Of a DNA stretch of 10,004 nt, positions 1-6,839 are shown piece after piece. Every line of letters starts with the position of its first letter. The first letter of the stretch is position 1. The DNA comes from Mariprofundaceae bacterium (GTDB taxonomy: Bacteria; Pseudomonadota; Zetaproteobacteria; Mariprofundales; Mariprofundaceae), in assembly GCA_027075825.1 (NCBI GenBank), contig JALSZZ010000220.1, forward strand, positions 1-10,004, read 5' to 3'. The notes below the pieces were generated by a model, which saw nothing but the letters and a program-made list of their open reading frames with translations, had not been told where the DNA came from and ran no database searches. Position numbers and translations under genes: made by a program.

Positions 1-529
1 GAATGCCGTCTTCGGTGAATGAATCAAGCACCGCAGACTCAGGGCTTCCCAGCACACCGGGCAACAGGCGGATCACGGCGTCAAGCACGCACATGGCAGC
101 CGGTTCGCCACCGGAAAGCACATAATCCCCCAATGATAACTGCTCATCCACATAATCGCAGATACGCTCATCAAAGCCTTCGTAGCGACCGCAAAGCAGT
201 GTAATGCCGCCATCATGAGCAGCATACGACAGCGCTTTTTCCTGATTAAAGGGCAAGCCTGACGGACTTAGCATAATAACGCGGGTAGCAGGACTGCGCC
301 GCCGGGCTTCGGCAATAGCGGCGACCACAGGCTCCGGTTTGAGTACCATGCCGGGACCACCACCATAGGGTGTATCATCCACCTTGCGATGCACATCAGT
401 GGCAAAATCACGAATCTGGATGCATTCAACCTGCACCAGTTGTTGCGTGATGGCCCGTGCCGGAATGCTGCAGGCCAGCGGCGAATCAAAAAATGAGGGA
501 AACAGCGTCAGCAGCTGGGCGTGAAACAT
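1..529 (-). CDS. trmD: tRNA (guanine37-N1)-methyltransferase TrmD, 3' end outside window
   Basis: TrmD transfers a methyl group from S-adenosylmethionine to N1 of G37, next to the anticodon of a subset of tRNAs, which prevents +1 frameshifting. It is a cytoplasmic SPOUT-family dimer with a trefoil knot. About 176 codons are visible. Family signatures seen in order are [14 protein letters not shown] (substrate side), [13 protein letters not shown], and the knot segment [14 protein letters not shown], followed by [11 protein letters not shown]. The knot reads GGEPAA where the E. coli protein has GGELPA, a conservative variation. The C-terminal domain lies beyond position 1. The ATG at 529 is preceded by AGGAAGG with a 9-nt spacer, and it gives the expected [14 protein letters not shown] start. 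The gene begins inside the last 22 bases of rimM, so translation is probably coupled. It is the third gene of the rpsP-rimM-trmD operon; rplS usually follows in such operons but is out of view. Confidence 0.96.
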   Translation of the reverse strand, partial: MFHAQLLTLFPSFFDSPLACSIPARAITQQLVQVECIQIRDFATDVHRKVDDTPYGGGPGMVLKPEPVVAAIAEARRRSPATRVIMLSPSGLPFNQEKALSYAAHDGGITLLCGRYEGFDERICDYVDEQLSLGDYVLSGGEPAAMCVLDAVIRLLPGVLGSPESAVLDSFTEDGI

Positions 530-1092
530 GCATCCATTCCTTCCTGCAGGTGTACCCGAATACACCTGTTTTCCTCATCGACGGCGAGAATTACATCTTC
601 AATAAAGGGTAGCATCCATTCTCCCGCCTCATTGCGCACGCAGAGAATATCCTGCGCGCCAAAGGATTGCACGCCGACGACCTTGCCAAGGAGGCCGGAC
701 GCTTTACCAGTGGTGCCAGGCACTGATGCAGCAGCATCGCTGATCACCACCATGCCGATGAGATCCCGCCACAGAAATTCATCATCTTCGAGCGCAATAT
801 CGTGGCAATCTACCCATAGTTTCTGACGGCAAAGGGCCATGGCTGCTTCAGGCGTATCGATACCTGCCAGCTTAAGCATGATTTTTTTGCCATGCGCCAC
901 ACAACGCTCCACCTGCCAGGGCGAGGATTGCGCCGCAGTGTCGGCATCATGGCCTGACCATAAACGACAATACCCGGCGACTGCCAAAGCAGGCCGGGTA
1001 TGGGAATAAATGATCAGATTACCTTTCAGTCCATGGCTGCCAACAATATCAGCAACATGGAGAAGGTCGGTGGCCAGGGGTTTATTGTCCAG
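508..1092 (-). CDS. rimM: Ribosome maturation factor RimM, probable CTG start
   Basis: RimM binds ribosomal protein S19 and assists maturation of the head of the 30S subunit. The reading frame shows the N-terminal RimM motif ([13 protein letters not shown], then [10 protein letters not shown]), the middle part ([21 protein letters not shown], seen in two adjoining pieces), the [12 protein letters not shown] segment, and the PRC-barrel part [20 protein letters not shown] followed by LPFIEDVI. The first ATG/GTG/TTG in frame is TTG at 987 (159 aa), but it lies after the conserved GSHGLKG motif and would remove the first strands. Further upstream, as far as an in-frame TGA, the only near-cognate choices are CTG at 1095, 1092 and 1077. 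I chose 1092 because AAGG (1099-1102) sits 6 nt before it; this gives about 194 aa, close to the 182 of E. coli RimM. That start overlaps the rpsP stop by 11 bases. Identity is secure; the start is inferred. An automated annotation may begin at 987. Confidence 0.9.
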   Translation of the reverse strand: MDNKPLATDLLHVADIVGSHGLKGNLIIYSHTRPALAVAGYCRLWSGHDADTAAQSSPWQVERCVAHGKKIMLKLAGIDTPEAAMALCRQKLWVDCHDIALEDDEFLWRDLIGMVVISDAAASVPGTTGKASGLLGKVVGVQSFGAQDILCVRNEAGEWMLPFIEDVILAVDEENRCIRVHLQEGMDACFTPSC

Positions 1093-1327
1093 CAGATGCC
1101 TTGGCGATCAGGGAGTTGACGCGGTCGGAGACTTTTGCGCCTTTGGCTTTCCAGTCATTGACGCGGTCAAGATCAAGCGTAATCACTTCAGGCTGACTGC
1201 AAGGGTCAAAATGACCCAGTTTTTCGATGAAATCGCCGTCACGACGATTGCGCTCATCGGTTACGATTACTGAATAAAACGGGCGCTTCTTTCTGCCGCC
1301 ACGCTGCAAGCGAATCACAGTCGCCAT
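1082..1327 (-). CDS. rpsP: 30S ribosomal protein S16
   Basis: S16 is an early-binding protein of the 30S subunit that contacts 16S rRNA. The 81-residue product begins [20 protein letters not shown] and continues with [21 protein letters not shown], the hallmark of the family; the length is also typical. The start is fixed by a strong GGAGGT ribosome-binding site at 1335-1340, 7 nt upstream of the ATG at 1327. The longer in-frame extension to 1510 runs through the promoter and has no family similarity, so it is rejected. It is the first gene of the rpsP-rimM-trmD operon and has its own promoter just upstream. The signal recognition particle gene ffh, a frequent upstream neighbour of rpsP, is not present here. 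Confidence 0.97.
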   Translation of the reverse strand: MATVIRLQRGGRKKRPFYSVIVTDERNRRDGDFIEKLGHFDPCSQPEVITLDLDRVNDWKAKGAKVSDRVNSLIAKASAGQ

Positions 1328-1334
1328 AAATAAC

Positions 1335-1340
1335 ACCTCC
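1335..1340 (-). promoter_or_regulatory. Strong Shine-Dalgarno site of rpsP
   Basis: GGAGGT on the minus strand lies 7 nt before the rpsP ATG. It decides the start at 1327 over longer in-frame options. Confidence 0.88.
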
Positions 1341-1348
1341 AGAAAAGA

Positions 1349-1384
1349 GGCGCGCACTATAGTCATCGCTATGGCACAGAGCAA
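1349..1384 (-). promoter_or_regulatory. Sigma-70-type promoter of the rpsP-rimM-trmD operon
   Basis: On the minus strand a -35 box TTGCTC (1379-1384) is followed by an exact 17-bp spacer and a -10 box TATAGT (1356-1361). The discriminator after the -10 is GCGCGC. Transcription should begin near 1349, giving a leader of about 22 nt. GC-rich discriminators are known at ribosomal promoters under (p)ppGpp/DksA control, so growth-rate or stringent control is a reasonable inference. Confidence 0.7.
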
Positions 1385-1489
1385 GCTTTCTTTGTTGCAC
1401 TGCGCCCCGGCTGTGATCAAACGGGTTTCGCTCCAGCGGATGTTGCCGTCTGCTACCGCATTGTGCTTCGGGTGGCTCAACCGGTCTGT

Positions 1490-1513
1490 GCCGTGCCATA
1501 TTTCAGGCACGGC
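1490..1513 (-). terminator. Perfect 8-bp inverted repeat, possible terminator
   Basis: GCCGTGCC and its exact reverse complement GGCACGGC flank an 8-nt loop. The repeat begins 6 nt after the stop codon of the small exported protein gene and lies about 100 bp before the rpsP promoter, a suitable place for a terminator. On the minus strand no T-run follows, so it is not a classical intrinsic terminator. It could act with Rho, or as a 3' stabilising hairpin. The rest of the 1385-1519 gap holds no gene that I can see. Confidence 0.45.
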
Positions 1514-1519
1514 TGGTGC

Positions 1520-2023
1520 TTATTTGGCGTAATCCTTGCCTTTTTCACGCATGAAATAACCCGCTGTACCCTGTTTTTTATCCTCAAACACCTTGTACCA
1601 GACGAGAAATTTTTCAGGATGAACGCCTTTGATGATATGCTGATTTTCGTCCTGACCTGAAATGAAAGATTTGCAACTGCCGGAAATCGTCCAGTTGCCA
1701 CCGGTATCGACAGTCAGCGCGCAATCCAGACCAAAGTCCCTGAAACCATTGCCGTTATCGCGCAAGGTGTCGTTTTGCAGGTTGAGCACATCACCATTTT
1801 GCAAATTCACCGAATGCGTGAAGAGCATCATTTCAGCGCCGATTTTCAACAACGGGCCTTCAATATCATCGCCTTCGACGGTATCAGGAAAGCTCAGATT
1901 GGGATTGCTGCCATTATCAAAAAAGGCCGCGAAATGGCCGTGGATGCCCGTGCCAGCCGATGCCGACAACGGCAACAAGATCATACTTAAAAGCGCCAGA
2001 GCTACGTATTTGATTCGAGTCAT
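1520..2023 (-). CDS. Small exported protein of unknown function
   Basis: I do not recognise this 167-residue protein. The N-terminus MTRIKY is followed by a hydrophobic stretch (residues 7-18) and an SASA-G junction, a good Sec signal peptide cleaved after about residue 23. The mature part of about 144 residues is mostly polar, with alternating hydrophobic positions suggesting beta structure, and no further membrane segment. It has two cysteines (contexts GLDCALTV and SGSCKSFI) that could form a disulfide in the periplasm or outside the cell. The C-terminus ends GKDYAK, without a barrel-type terminal aromatic. The ATG at 2023 has an AGGGGGA ribosome-binding site 5 nt upstream. It lies between gspF and rpsP with its own candidate promoter, so it may be an independent single-gene unit. 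A T2SS substrate is possible from location, but nothing in the sequence proves it. Confidence 0.75.
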   Translation of the reverse strand: MTRIKYVALALLSMILLPLSASAGTGIHGHFAAFFDNGSNPNLSFPDTVEGDDIEGPLLKIGAEMMLFTHSVNLQNGDVLNLQNDTLRDNGNGFRDFGLDCALTVDTGGNWTISGSCKSFISGQDENQHIIKGVHPEKFLVWYKVFEDKKQGTAGYFMREKGKDYAK

Positions 2024-2028
2024 AAAGT

Positions 2029-2048
2029 TCCCCCTTGCTAATCAAGGG
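2029..2048 (-). promoter_or_regulatory. Ribosome-binding site partly inside a 6-bp hairpin
   Basis: The Shine-Dalgarno site AGGGGGA (2029-2035) of the exported protein gene overlaps the 3' arm of a perfect inverted repeat: CCCTTG (2043-2048), loop ATTAG, CAAGGG (2032-2037), read on the minus strand. In the mRNA this stem would pair several of the anti-16S bases. If the promoter proposed at 2054-2081 is right, the stem would also be at the 5' end of the transcript. It could limit or condition translation, or protect the mRNA. Confidence 0.45.
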
Positions 2049-2053
2049 TTCCA

Positions 2054-2081
2054 AGCGTATGATGCTGTGAGCAAATGTAAA
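2054..2081 (-). promoter_or_regulatory. Candidate sigma-70 promoter for the exported protein gene
   Basis: On the minus strand TTTACA (2076-2081) resembles a -35 box. A 16-bp spacer leads to TACGCT (2054-2059), a weak -10 keeping the key T, A and final T. It falls in the 78-bp gap between gspF and the next gene. The weak -10 keeps confidence low. Confidence 0.35.
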
Positions 2082-2101
2082 GCGCGACGCTGGCAGGGGC
2101 A

Positions 2102-3310
2102 TCAGTGAATCATACTGTTCATTTCAACAATCGGCAGCAGAATGGCCGTGGCCAGCATGCCGACCAGCAAAGCCATGATCAGCATCAACCCCGGCTCAAC
2201 GATGGTCATCAGGCGATTGATCAGCCGTGATGTCTCGCCTTCGTACTGATCGGCAATGCGCAACAACATGCGGTCGAGTTCGCCGCTTTGTTCGCCAATA
2301 TCCATCATCTGAATGGCCATATGCGGCAGCAGACCACCATCTTGCAGCGTGTGTGCCAGCGTATCCCCTTCGCGGATGGATTCGCGGGCATGCTCGGCCA
2401 GTTCGCGAACGGGAATCAGGCTTAATCCCTGCGCCGCAATACGCATGGCGGCAAGCACCGGCACGCCGCCAGCCAGCAACATGCCGAGCGTGCGGCTGAA
2501 ACGGGCGGTGTCAATACGGATCAGCAGTGAAGAAAGCAATGGCAGGCGCAGCAGCACGCGATCCCGCCAGGCGCGTATGGCAGGCTTTTTCAGTAACCAG
2601 CGGCCAGCCAGTATCAGCAATATGATGCCTGCCAACAGCCATGCGCCATCATGGCGAACAAATGATGACACAGCGATCACCAACTCCGTAATCCACGGCA
2701 ATTCGCCACCGCTGCGCTGAAAAACTGCGACGATCTGCGGCACGACCCAGGTCAGCAACACTGTCATCACCGCCATGCCGAAGAACAGAATAATCGCCGG
2801 ATACAGAATGGCCGACATCAGTTCCTGTTGCAGACGACGGCGGTTATCCAGCAATTCCGCCAGCCGCGTGGCGACAATATCCAGTTGCCCGGTTTCTTCG
2901 CCTGCTTCCACCATATTGCAGATAATATCATCCATGCCGATCTGACGCAGTGACGAAGCAAGACTATCGCCTTCCAGGATTTGCTGGCGCACATGAAACA
3001 CGGCGCTGGCAGCTTTGGCGCGGGGCATGCCGGTGGCAATCGAGCCGAGCGATTCAACCAGCGGCATGCCTGCGCCGATCAGCGTTGCCAGCTGCTGTAA
3101 AAAAAGGGCAGTTTCATCGCCATTTAATGCACCTTTGCTGCGCCTGCCCGCTGCCTTGCCATGACCCTTTTCCTGAACAGGCTGCAAACGACGGAGAATA
3201 ATGCCGCGAGCTTTTAACTGCCCTCTGGCTGCCCGTTCGGATTCGGCATCCAGCTCGCCCCGGCAGCGTCGCCCCTGACTGTCAACACCTTCCCAACTGA
3301 ACTGACTCAT
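2102..3310 (-). CDS. gspF: Type II secretion inner-membrane platform protein GspF
   Basis: GspF is the polytopic core of the T2SS inner-membrane platform; it contacts the GspE motor and is thought to transmit motion to the pseudopilus. The 402-residue length is typical. Residues 1-60 match the short T2SSF N-terminal region (FSWEGVDSQGR, ARGQLKARGI). Two T2SSF repeats follow, with paired signatures MVEAGEETGQLD (133-144) and MMDIGEQSGELD (335-346). Predicted membrane segments lie at about 168-190 (after the LYP motif), 223-241 and 373-393, the expected three. It starts at ATG 3310, overlapping the gspE stop by 4 bases (ATGA), so it is translationally coupled and last in the gsp run. The family also includes pilus PilC, but the gspC and secretin gspD context favours T2SS. 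Confidence 0.95.
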   Translation of the reverse strand: MSQFSWEGVDSQGRRCRGELDAESERAARGQLKARGIILRRLQPVQEKGHGKAAGRRSKGALNGDETALFLQQLATLIGAGMPLVESLGSIATGMPRAKAASAVFHVRQQILEGDSLASSLRQIGMDDIICNMVEAGEETGQLDIVATRLAELLDNRRRLQQELMSAILYPAIILFFGMAVMTVLLTWVVPQIVAVFQRSGGELPWITELVIAVSSFVRHDGAWLLAGIILLILAGRWLLKKPAIRAWRDRVLLRLPLLSSLLIRIDTARFSRTLGMLLAGGVPVLAAMRIAAQGLSLIPVRELAEHARESIREGDTLAHTLQDGGLLPHMAIQMMDIGEQSGELDRMLLRIADQYEGETSRLINRLMTIVEPGLMLIMALLVGMLATAILLPIVEMNSMIH

Positions 3311-4854
3311 GCTTCAATCTCAATGGCTTCTTCACTGGAGACGCGCAGCACTTCTTCAACACTGCTGACACCTGCATACACATGTCGGGCACCATCCTGG
3401 CGCAAGCTGCGCATGCCTTGTTTGCGGGCAATATGGCGCAGTTCTGTCCACCCCTTGCTGGCATGAATGGCATTGCGCAATTCTTCGTTAATATTGAAAA
3501 TTTCGTAGATGGCGATCCGTCCGATAAAGCCGGTGTGCATACATTGTGAGCAACCCACCGGTTCATAAATCGTGGTGTTTTCAGGCAACTCGTGGTCAGC
3601 TACTTCCAACAGGCGGGCATCTTCCGTTGTGGCCATGCGTGGCTGTTTGCAATGCGGGCAGAGGCGGCGAATCAGGCGCTGGGCCTGCACCATGATCAGC
3701 GATGAAGCCAGCAGATAAGGCTCAACGCCCATATCCTGCAAGCGAACAGCAGCAGAGAGCGCATCATTGGTATGCAGTGTAGCGAACACAAGATGGCCGG
3801 TCAGCGATGCCTGAATGGCAATTTCTGCTGTTTCCAGATCGCGGATTTCACCGATCATGACGATATCCGGGTCCTGACGCAGAATGGAGCGCAGGCCGGC
3901 GGCAAAACTCAGGCCGATTTTCGGCTGTACCTGCATTTGCGCCACACCACCGAGTTGATACTCAATCGGATCCTCAATGGTCATAACGTTGCGGTTATCG
4001 CGATCCACTTCCATCAGTGCGGCATACAGCGTAGTACTTTTGCCCGAGCCTGTCGGCCCGGTGACCAGGGCAATGCCATGCGGTGCGGCAATCACTCGCT
4101 GCATCTGGGCAAACTGGGATTCGCTCATGCCCAGCTCCTGGAGCGTCAGAATGCGTGAGGAACGATCCAGCAGACGCATGACCACGCGCTCGCCAAACGC
4201 TGTTGGCAGGATGGAAACGCGCACATCGACTTCCCTGCCGGCAATTTTGACGCGATAACGGCCATCCTGCGGATGGCGTTTTTCGGCAATATCCAGATTG
4301 GCCATAACCTTGATGCGACTGATCATCGCCGCCTGAACGCTTTTCGGGGGACGCACAATGGTATGCAAGACGCCATCAATACGAAAGCGCACCAGCACCT
4401 CGGACTCAAACGGCTCAATATGAATATCGCTGGCGCGATCTTTCATGGCTTGCGAGATCAGCGTGTTGACCAGGCGAATGACTGGCGCATCGTCTTCGGA
4501 TTCAAGCAGATCACCGACCTCTTCAATCTTGCGGCTTAATTCATCTTCTTCAGAAAGATCTTCCAGCATTTGCTCCGCTGAAGCTGACGACATGTCAAAC
4601 ACCTGATTAAGCAGCATCAGAATATCTTCTCGCGGTGCGCGCACCGGTACTGTTTCGCAGCCCAGCAGGCGCCGGTAGTCATCCAGCAGTTCCCAGGGCA
4701 AGGGGCCATCCGAGGGCACGGCAACAGGCGCTCTGCTGGCATCGTCAGCCTGTTGCAAAGGGATCACCGGACCCTGGCGCAGCACGGGCAGCGCAAGCAG
4801 TAAGGTGCGTTCATGATCCACCATATCAGGCGTCAGGCGTGTTGCATTGCGCAT
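3307..4854 (-). CDS. gspE: Type II secretion motor ATPase GspE
   Basis: GspE is the cytoplasmic hexameric ATPase that powers pseudopilus assembly. The 515-residue protein shows all secretion-ATPase motifs: Walker A GPTGSGKST (266-274), Asp box around TIEDPIEY (292-299), Walker B IVMIGEIRD (331-339), His box TGHLVFATLHTND (352-364), and two CxxC pairs (399/402 and 435/438) followed by HTGFIGR, the zinc-binding element of GspE-type ATPases. The N2 region (about 124-260) has the usual ASDIHIEP and RFRIDG sequences with the arginine-rich AEKRHPQDGR. The first 110 residues are poorly conserved and acidic near 97-122, as expected for the part that docks on GspL. It starts 2 bp after the gspD stop and overlaps gspF by 4 bp. 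PilB-type pilus ATPases are the alternative; the neighbours argue against that. Confidence 0.96.
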   Translation of the reverse strand: MRNATRLTPDMVDHERTLLLALPVLRQGPVIPLQQADDASRAPVAVPSDGPLPWELLDDYRRLLGCETVPVRAPREDILMLLNQVFDMSSASAEQMLEDLSEEDELSRKIEEVGDLLESEDDAPVIRLVNTLISQAMKDRASDIHIEPFESEVLVRFRIDGVLHTIVRPPKSVQAAMISRIKVMANLDIAEKRHPQDGRYRVKIAGREVDVRVSILPTAFGERVVMRLLDRSSRILTLQELGMSESQFAQMQRVIAAPHGIALVTGPTGSGKSTTLYAALMEVDRDNRNVMTIEDPIEYQLGGVAQMQVQPKIGLSFAAGLRSILRQDPDIVMIGEIRDLETAEIAIQASLTGHLVFATLHTNDALSAAVRLQDMGVEPYLLASSLIMVQAQRLIRRLCPHCKQPRMATTEDARLLEVADHELPENTTIYEPVGCSQCMHTGFIGRIAIYEIFNINEELRNAIHASKGWTELRHIARKQGMRSLRQDGARHVYAGVSSVEEVLRVSSEEAIEIEA

Positions 4855-4856
4855 GC

Positions 4857-6839
4857 TTATTTGCTGCCTCCCTGGGAAACAGGTTGTGGTTTCAGCTTCT
4901 CCGGCAGGTGAAGTTGCTTTTGCGGGAAAATAATCGTGCCGCCTGTGGTCGGTTGTTCATACAACCGTTTGATGTCCTGATACTTCTCATTCGTCAGTTC
5001 TTCGATCTGATCGGAGGATTTAATGATGTGCGGGCGCAAAAAGACCATTAAATTGGTTTTACGGTGGGTATTGTCGGTAAACTTGAATGGCTCGCCAAGC
5101 ACAGGTATGGCACCAAGGCAGGGCACCCGCTGCACGGCAACAGTGTTGTCATCGCGCATCAGGCCTCCGAGCACAATGATTTGCCCGTCATTGGCCAGTA
5201 CAACGGTTTTGATGGAACGCTTGTTGGTGATCAGATCCGAGCCTTGCACGCCGGCATTGACATCAATGCTCGACATTTCCTGATACAGTTTCAGGCGCAC
5301 GGTGTTGCCTTCGGTGATCTGCGGCTTGACGCGCAGGGTCAGGCCGATGTCTTTGCGCTGAATGGTCTGAAAAGGATTGGCGACGCCACCTTGCGTGGTG
5401 CTTTGCCCGGTTAAAAAAGGAACATTTTGGCCGACGATGATTTCAGCTTCTTCATTATCCACCGTCAGCAGATTAGGGGTGGAAAGCACATTGGTATCGG
5501 CCTTGCTTTCCATAGCGCGTGCCAGCGCGCCCAGGTTGAGGAACTGCGTACCCCCGAAGGTGACCGTGCCACGCACCAGGCCAACGACCAGCCCGTTACC
5601 GGGGTTGAAAGGATTGGCCGCCACGGTATTGATATTGGTTTTACCATTACCGGTAAAGCTGGTGCCACCAATAACGGTGCTGCCCGGCTGGTTGAAATTG
5701 CCTGTGCCGCGCCATTCAATGCCGAACTGTTCCCCGGCATTGGCGGAAACCTCGACGATCAGTGCTTCCACCAGCACCTGCCGCCGCTGCACGTCCATTT
5801 TGTCGATAAGACCGTTAAGCGCCCCCATATCGGATGGATCAGCCGTGATCAGCAAGGCATTGGTCGCCGGTTCTGCCACCACTTTCACATCACCGCTGAA
5901 CAAGGCCCGACCAGGGGCTTTGCCTGGCGCAGCGGCTGCTTTCTGGCCGCCAACCAGTTCGGTGATCACCTTGGCCACATCGGCGGCTGTTGCATGCTTG
6001 AGATAGCGCACTTGCAGGCGACCGCTGTCGGCCTCTGGCGCGATATCCAGTTTTTCTACCAGCGAAGCGATTTCATTGACGGTTTGTGGCGCTGCCACCA
6101 CCACCAGAATATTCCCCGGCTGGTGCGCAATCGCCTTGACGTGTTTGCCGCCGCCCGGCGGCACGCCTGGCGCTGCGCCCGCGCCGGAATAAAGGTTGCT
6201 GATGGTGGCTGCCAGTTTATCTGCCGAAGCATGTTTGAGGGCAAACATCTGCACGCCGACCGCATCCTTGCGATCAATCAGATCAAGAATCGTCTGGATA
6301 CGCCGTACATTGCTGGCTGTATCCGTCAGCAACAGCATATTGCCGCGTGGATACGCCACCAGATGACTGTTGGGAGAAATCAGCGGACGGATCAGGGCGA
6401 CCAGTTGCTGACTGTCGGCATAACGCAGGCGAATCACCTGGGTGACCATGGCATCATCGCTTGCCGCCTGACCGCTACGTACGGGCAGGGCTTTTTGCTT
6501 GCTTTCCGCGCGGGGGACAATCTTGGTCACCGGCCCGGAAGCCACAGTGGCAAAGCCGTTCATTTCCAGTACGGAAAGAAATACCTGATAGGCCTCATGC
6601 TTGTTCATCGGAGTGTTGGACACAAGGTTGATTTTTCCTTTGACCCGCTGATCCACAAGAAAGGTTTTGCCGGAAAACTCGCCGACAAACTCGATAAACG
6701 AGGTAATATCCGCGTTTTTGAAATTCAGCGTAATATCTTCTGCCCGGGCGGTGGAGGCACTGAACAATATCAGTAACCACAGCAAACCATGGCGGATGCT
6801 ATTGGATATGATAATTGATGGTTTGCATTTGTCCTGCAC
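4857..6839 (-). CDS. gspD: Type II secretion outer-membrane secretin GspD
   Basis: GspD forms the multimeric channel through the outer membrane by which folded substrates exit. I start it at GTG 6839 (660 aa) because GGAGGTT (6844-6850) precedes it at ideal spacing; an in-frame ATG at 6869 adds 10 residues but has no ribosome-binding site. A signal peptide spans residues 1-33 (hydrophobic LLWLLILF, cleavage after STARA). Then come N0 (about 34-108, ITLNFKNADITSFIEFVGE), N1-N3 ring-building repeats (about 130-352, with Gly/Ala/Pro-rich loops near 219-232 and 297-311), and the secretin barrel (about 355-610) with the signature VPCLGAIPVLGEPF (572-585) and LMVFLRPHII (597-606). A hydrophilic tail of about 54 residues follows, perhaps a pilotin-binding region. 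No pilotin gene is seen here. It overlaps gspC by 41 bp. Confidence 0.95.
   Translation of the reverse strand: MQDKCKPSIIISNSIRHGLLWLLILFSASTARAEDITLNFKNADITSFIEFVGEFSGKTFLVDQRVKGKINLVSNTPMNKHEAYQVFLSVLEMNGFATVASGPVTKIVPRAESKQKALPVRSGQAASDDAMVTQVIRLRYADSQQLVALIRPLISPNSHLVAYPRGNMLLLTDTASNVRRIQTILDLIDRKDAVGVQMFALKHASADKLAATISNLYSGAGAAPGVPPGGGKHVKAIAHQPGNILVVVAAPQTVNEIASLVEKLDIAPEADSGRLQVRYLKHATAADVAKVITELVGGQKAAAAPGKAPGRALFSGDVKVVAEPATNALLITADPSDMGALNGLIDKMDVQRRQVLVEALIVEVSANAGEQFGIEWRGTGNFNQPGSTVIGGTSFTGNGKTNINTVAANPFNPGNGLVVGLVRGTVTFGGTQFLNLGALARAMESKADTNVLSTPNLLTVDNEEAEIIVGQNVPFLTGQSTTQGGVANPFQTIQRKDIGLTLRVKPQITEGNTVRLKLYQEMSSIDVNAGVQGSDLITNKRSIKTVVLANDGQIIVLGGLMRDDNTVAVQRVPCLGAIPVLGEPFKFTDNTHRKTNLMVFLRPHIIKSSDQIEELTNEKYQDIKRLYEQPTTGGTIIFPQKQLHLPEKLKPQPVSQGGSK

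Noticed and set aside
1082..1510. Extended 142-codon version of rpsP
   Set aside because: The extra 61 codons run through the promoter and the GGAGGT site and have no S16 similarity; the internal ATG at 1327 gives the exact family N-terminus.
1662..2108. 148-codon plus-strand frame opposite the exported protein gene
   Set aside because: The minus-strand frame has a signal peptide, a ribosome-binding site and a stop before the next promoter; this one has none of these features.
3772..4158. 128-codon plus-strand frame within gspE
   Set aside because: Antisense to the Walker A/Walker B region of gspE; no independent support.
5427..6776. 449-codon open frame on the plus strand
   Set aside because: It lies wholly antisense to gspD, whose secretin domains are unmistakable. 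Its product is rich in His, Gln and Arg with no recognisable motif, as expected from the reverse complement of a codon-biased gene.
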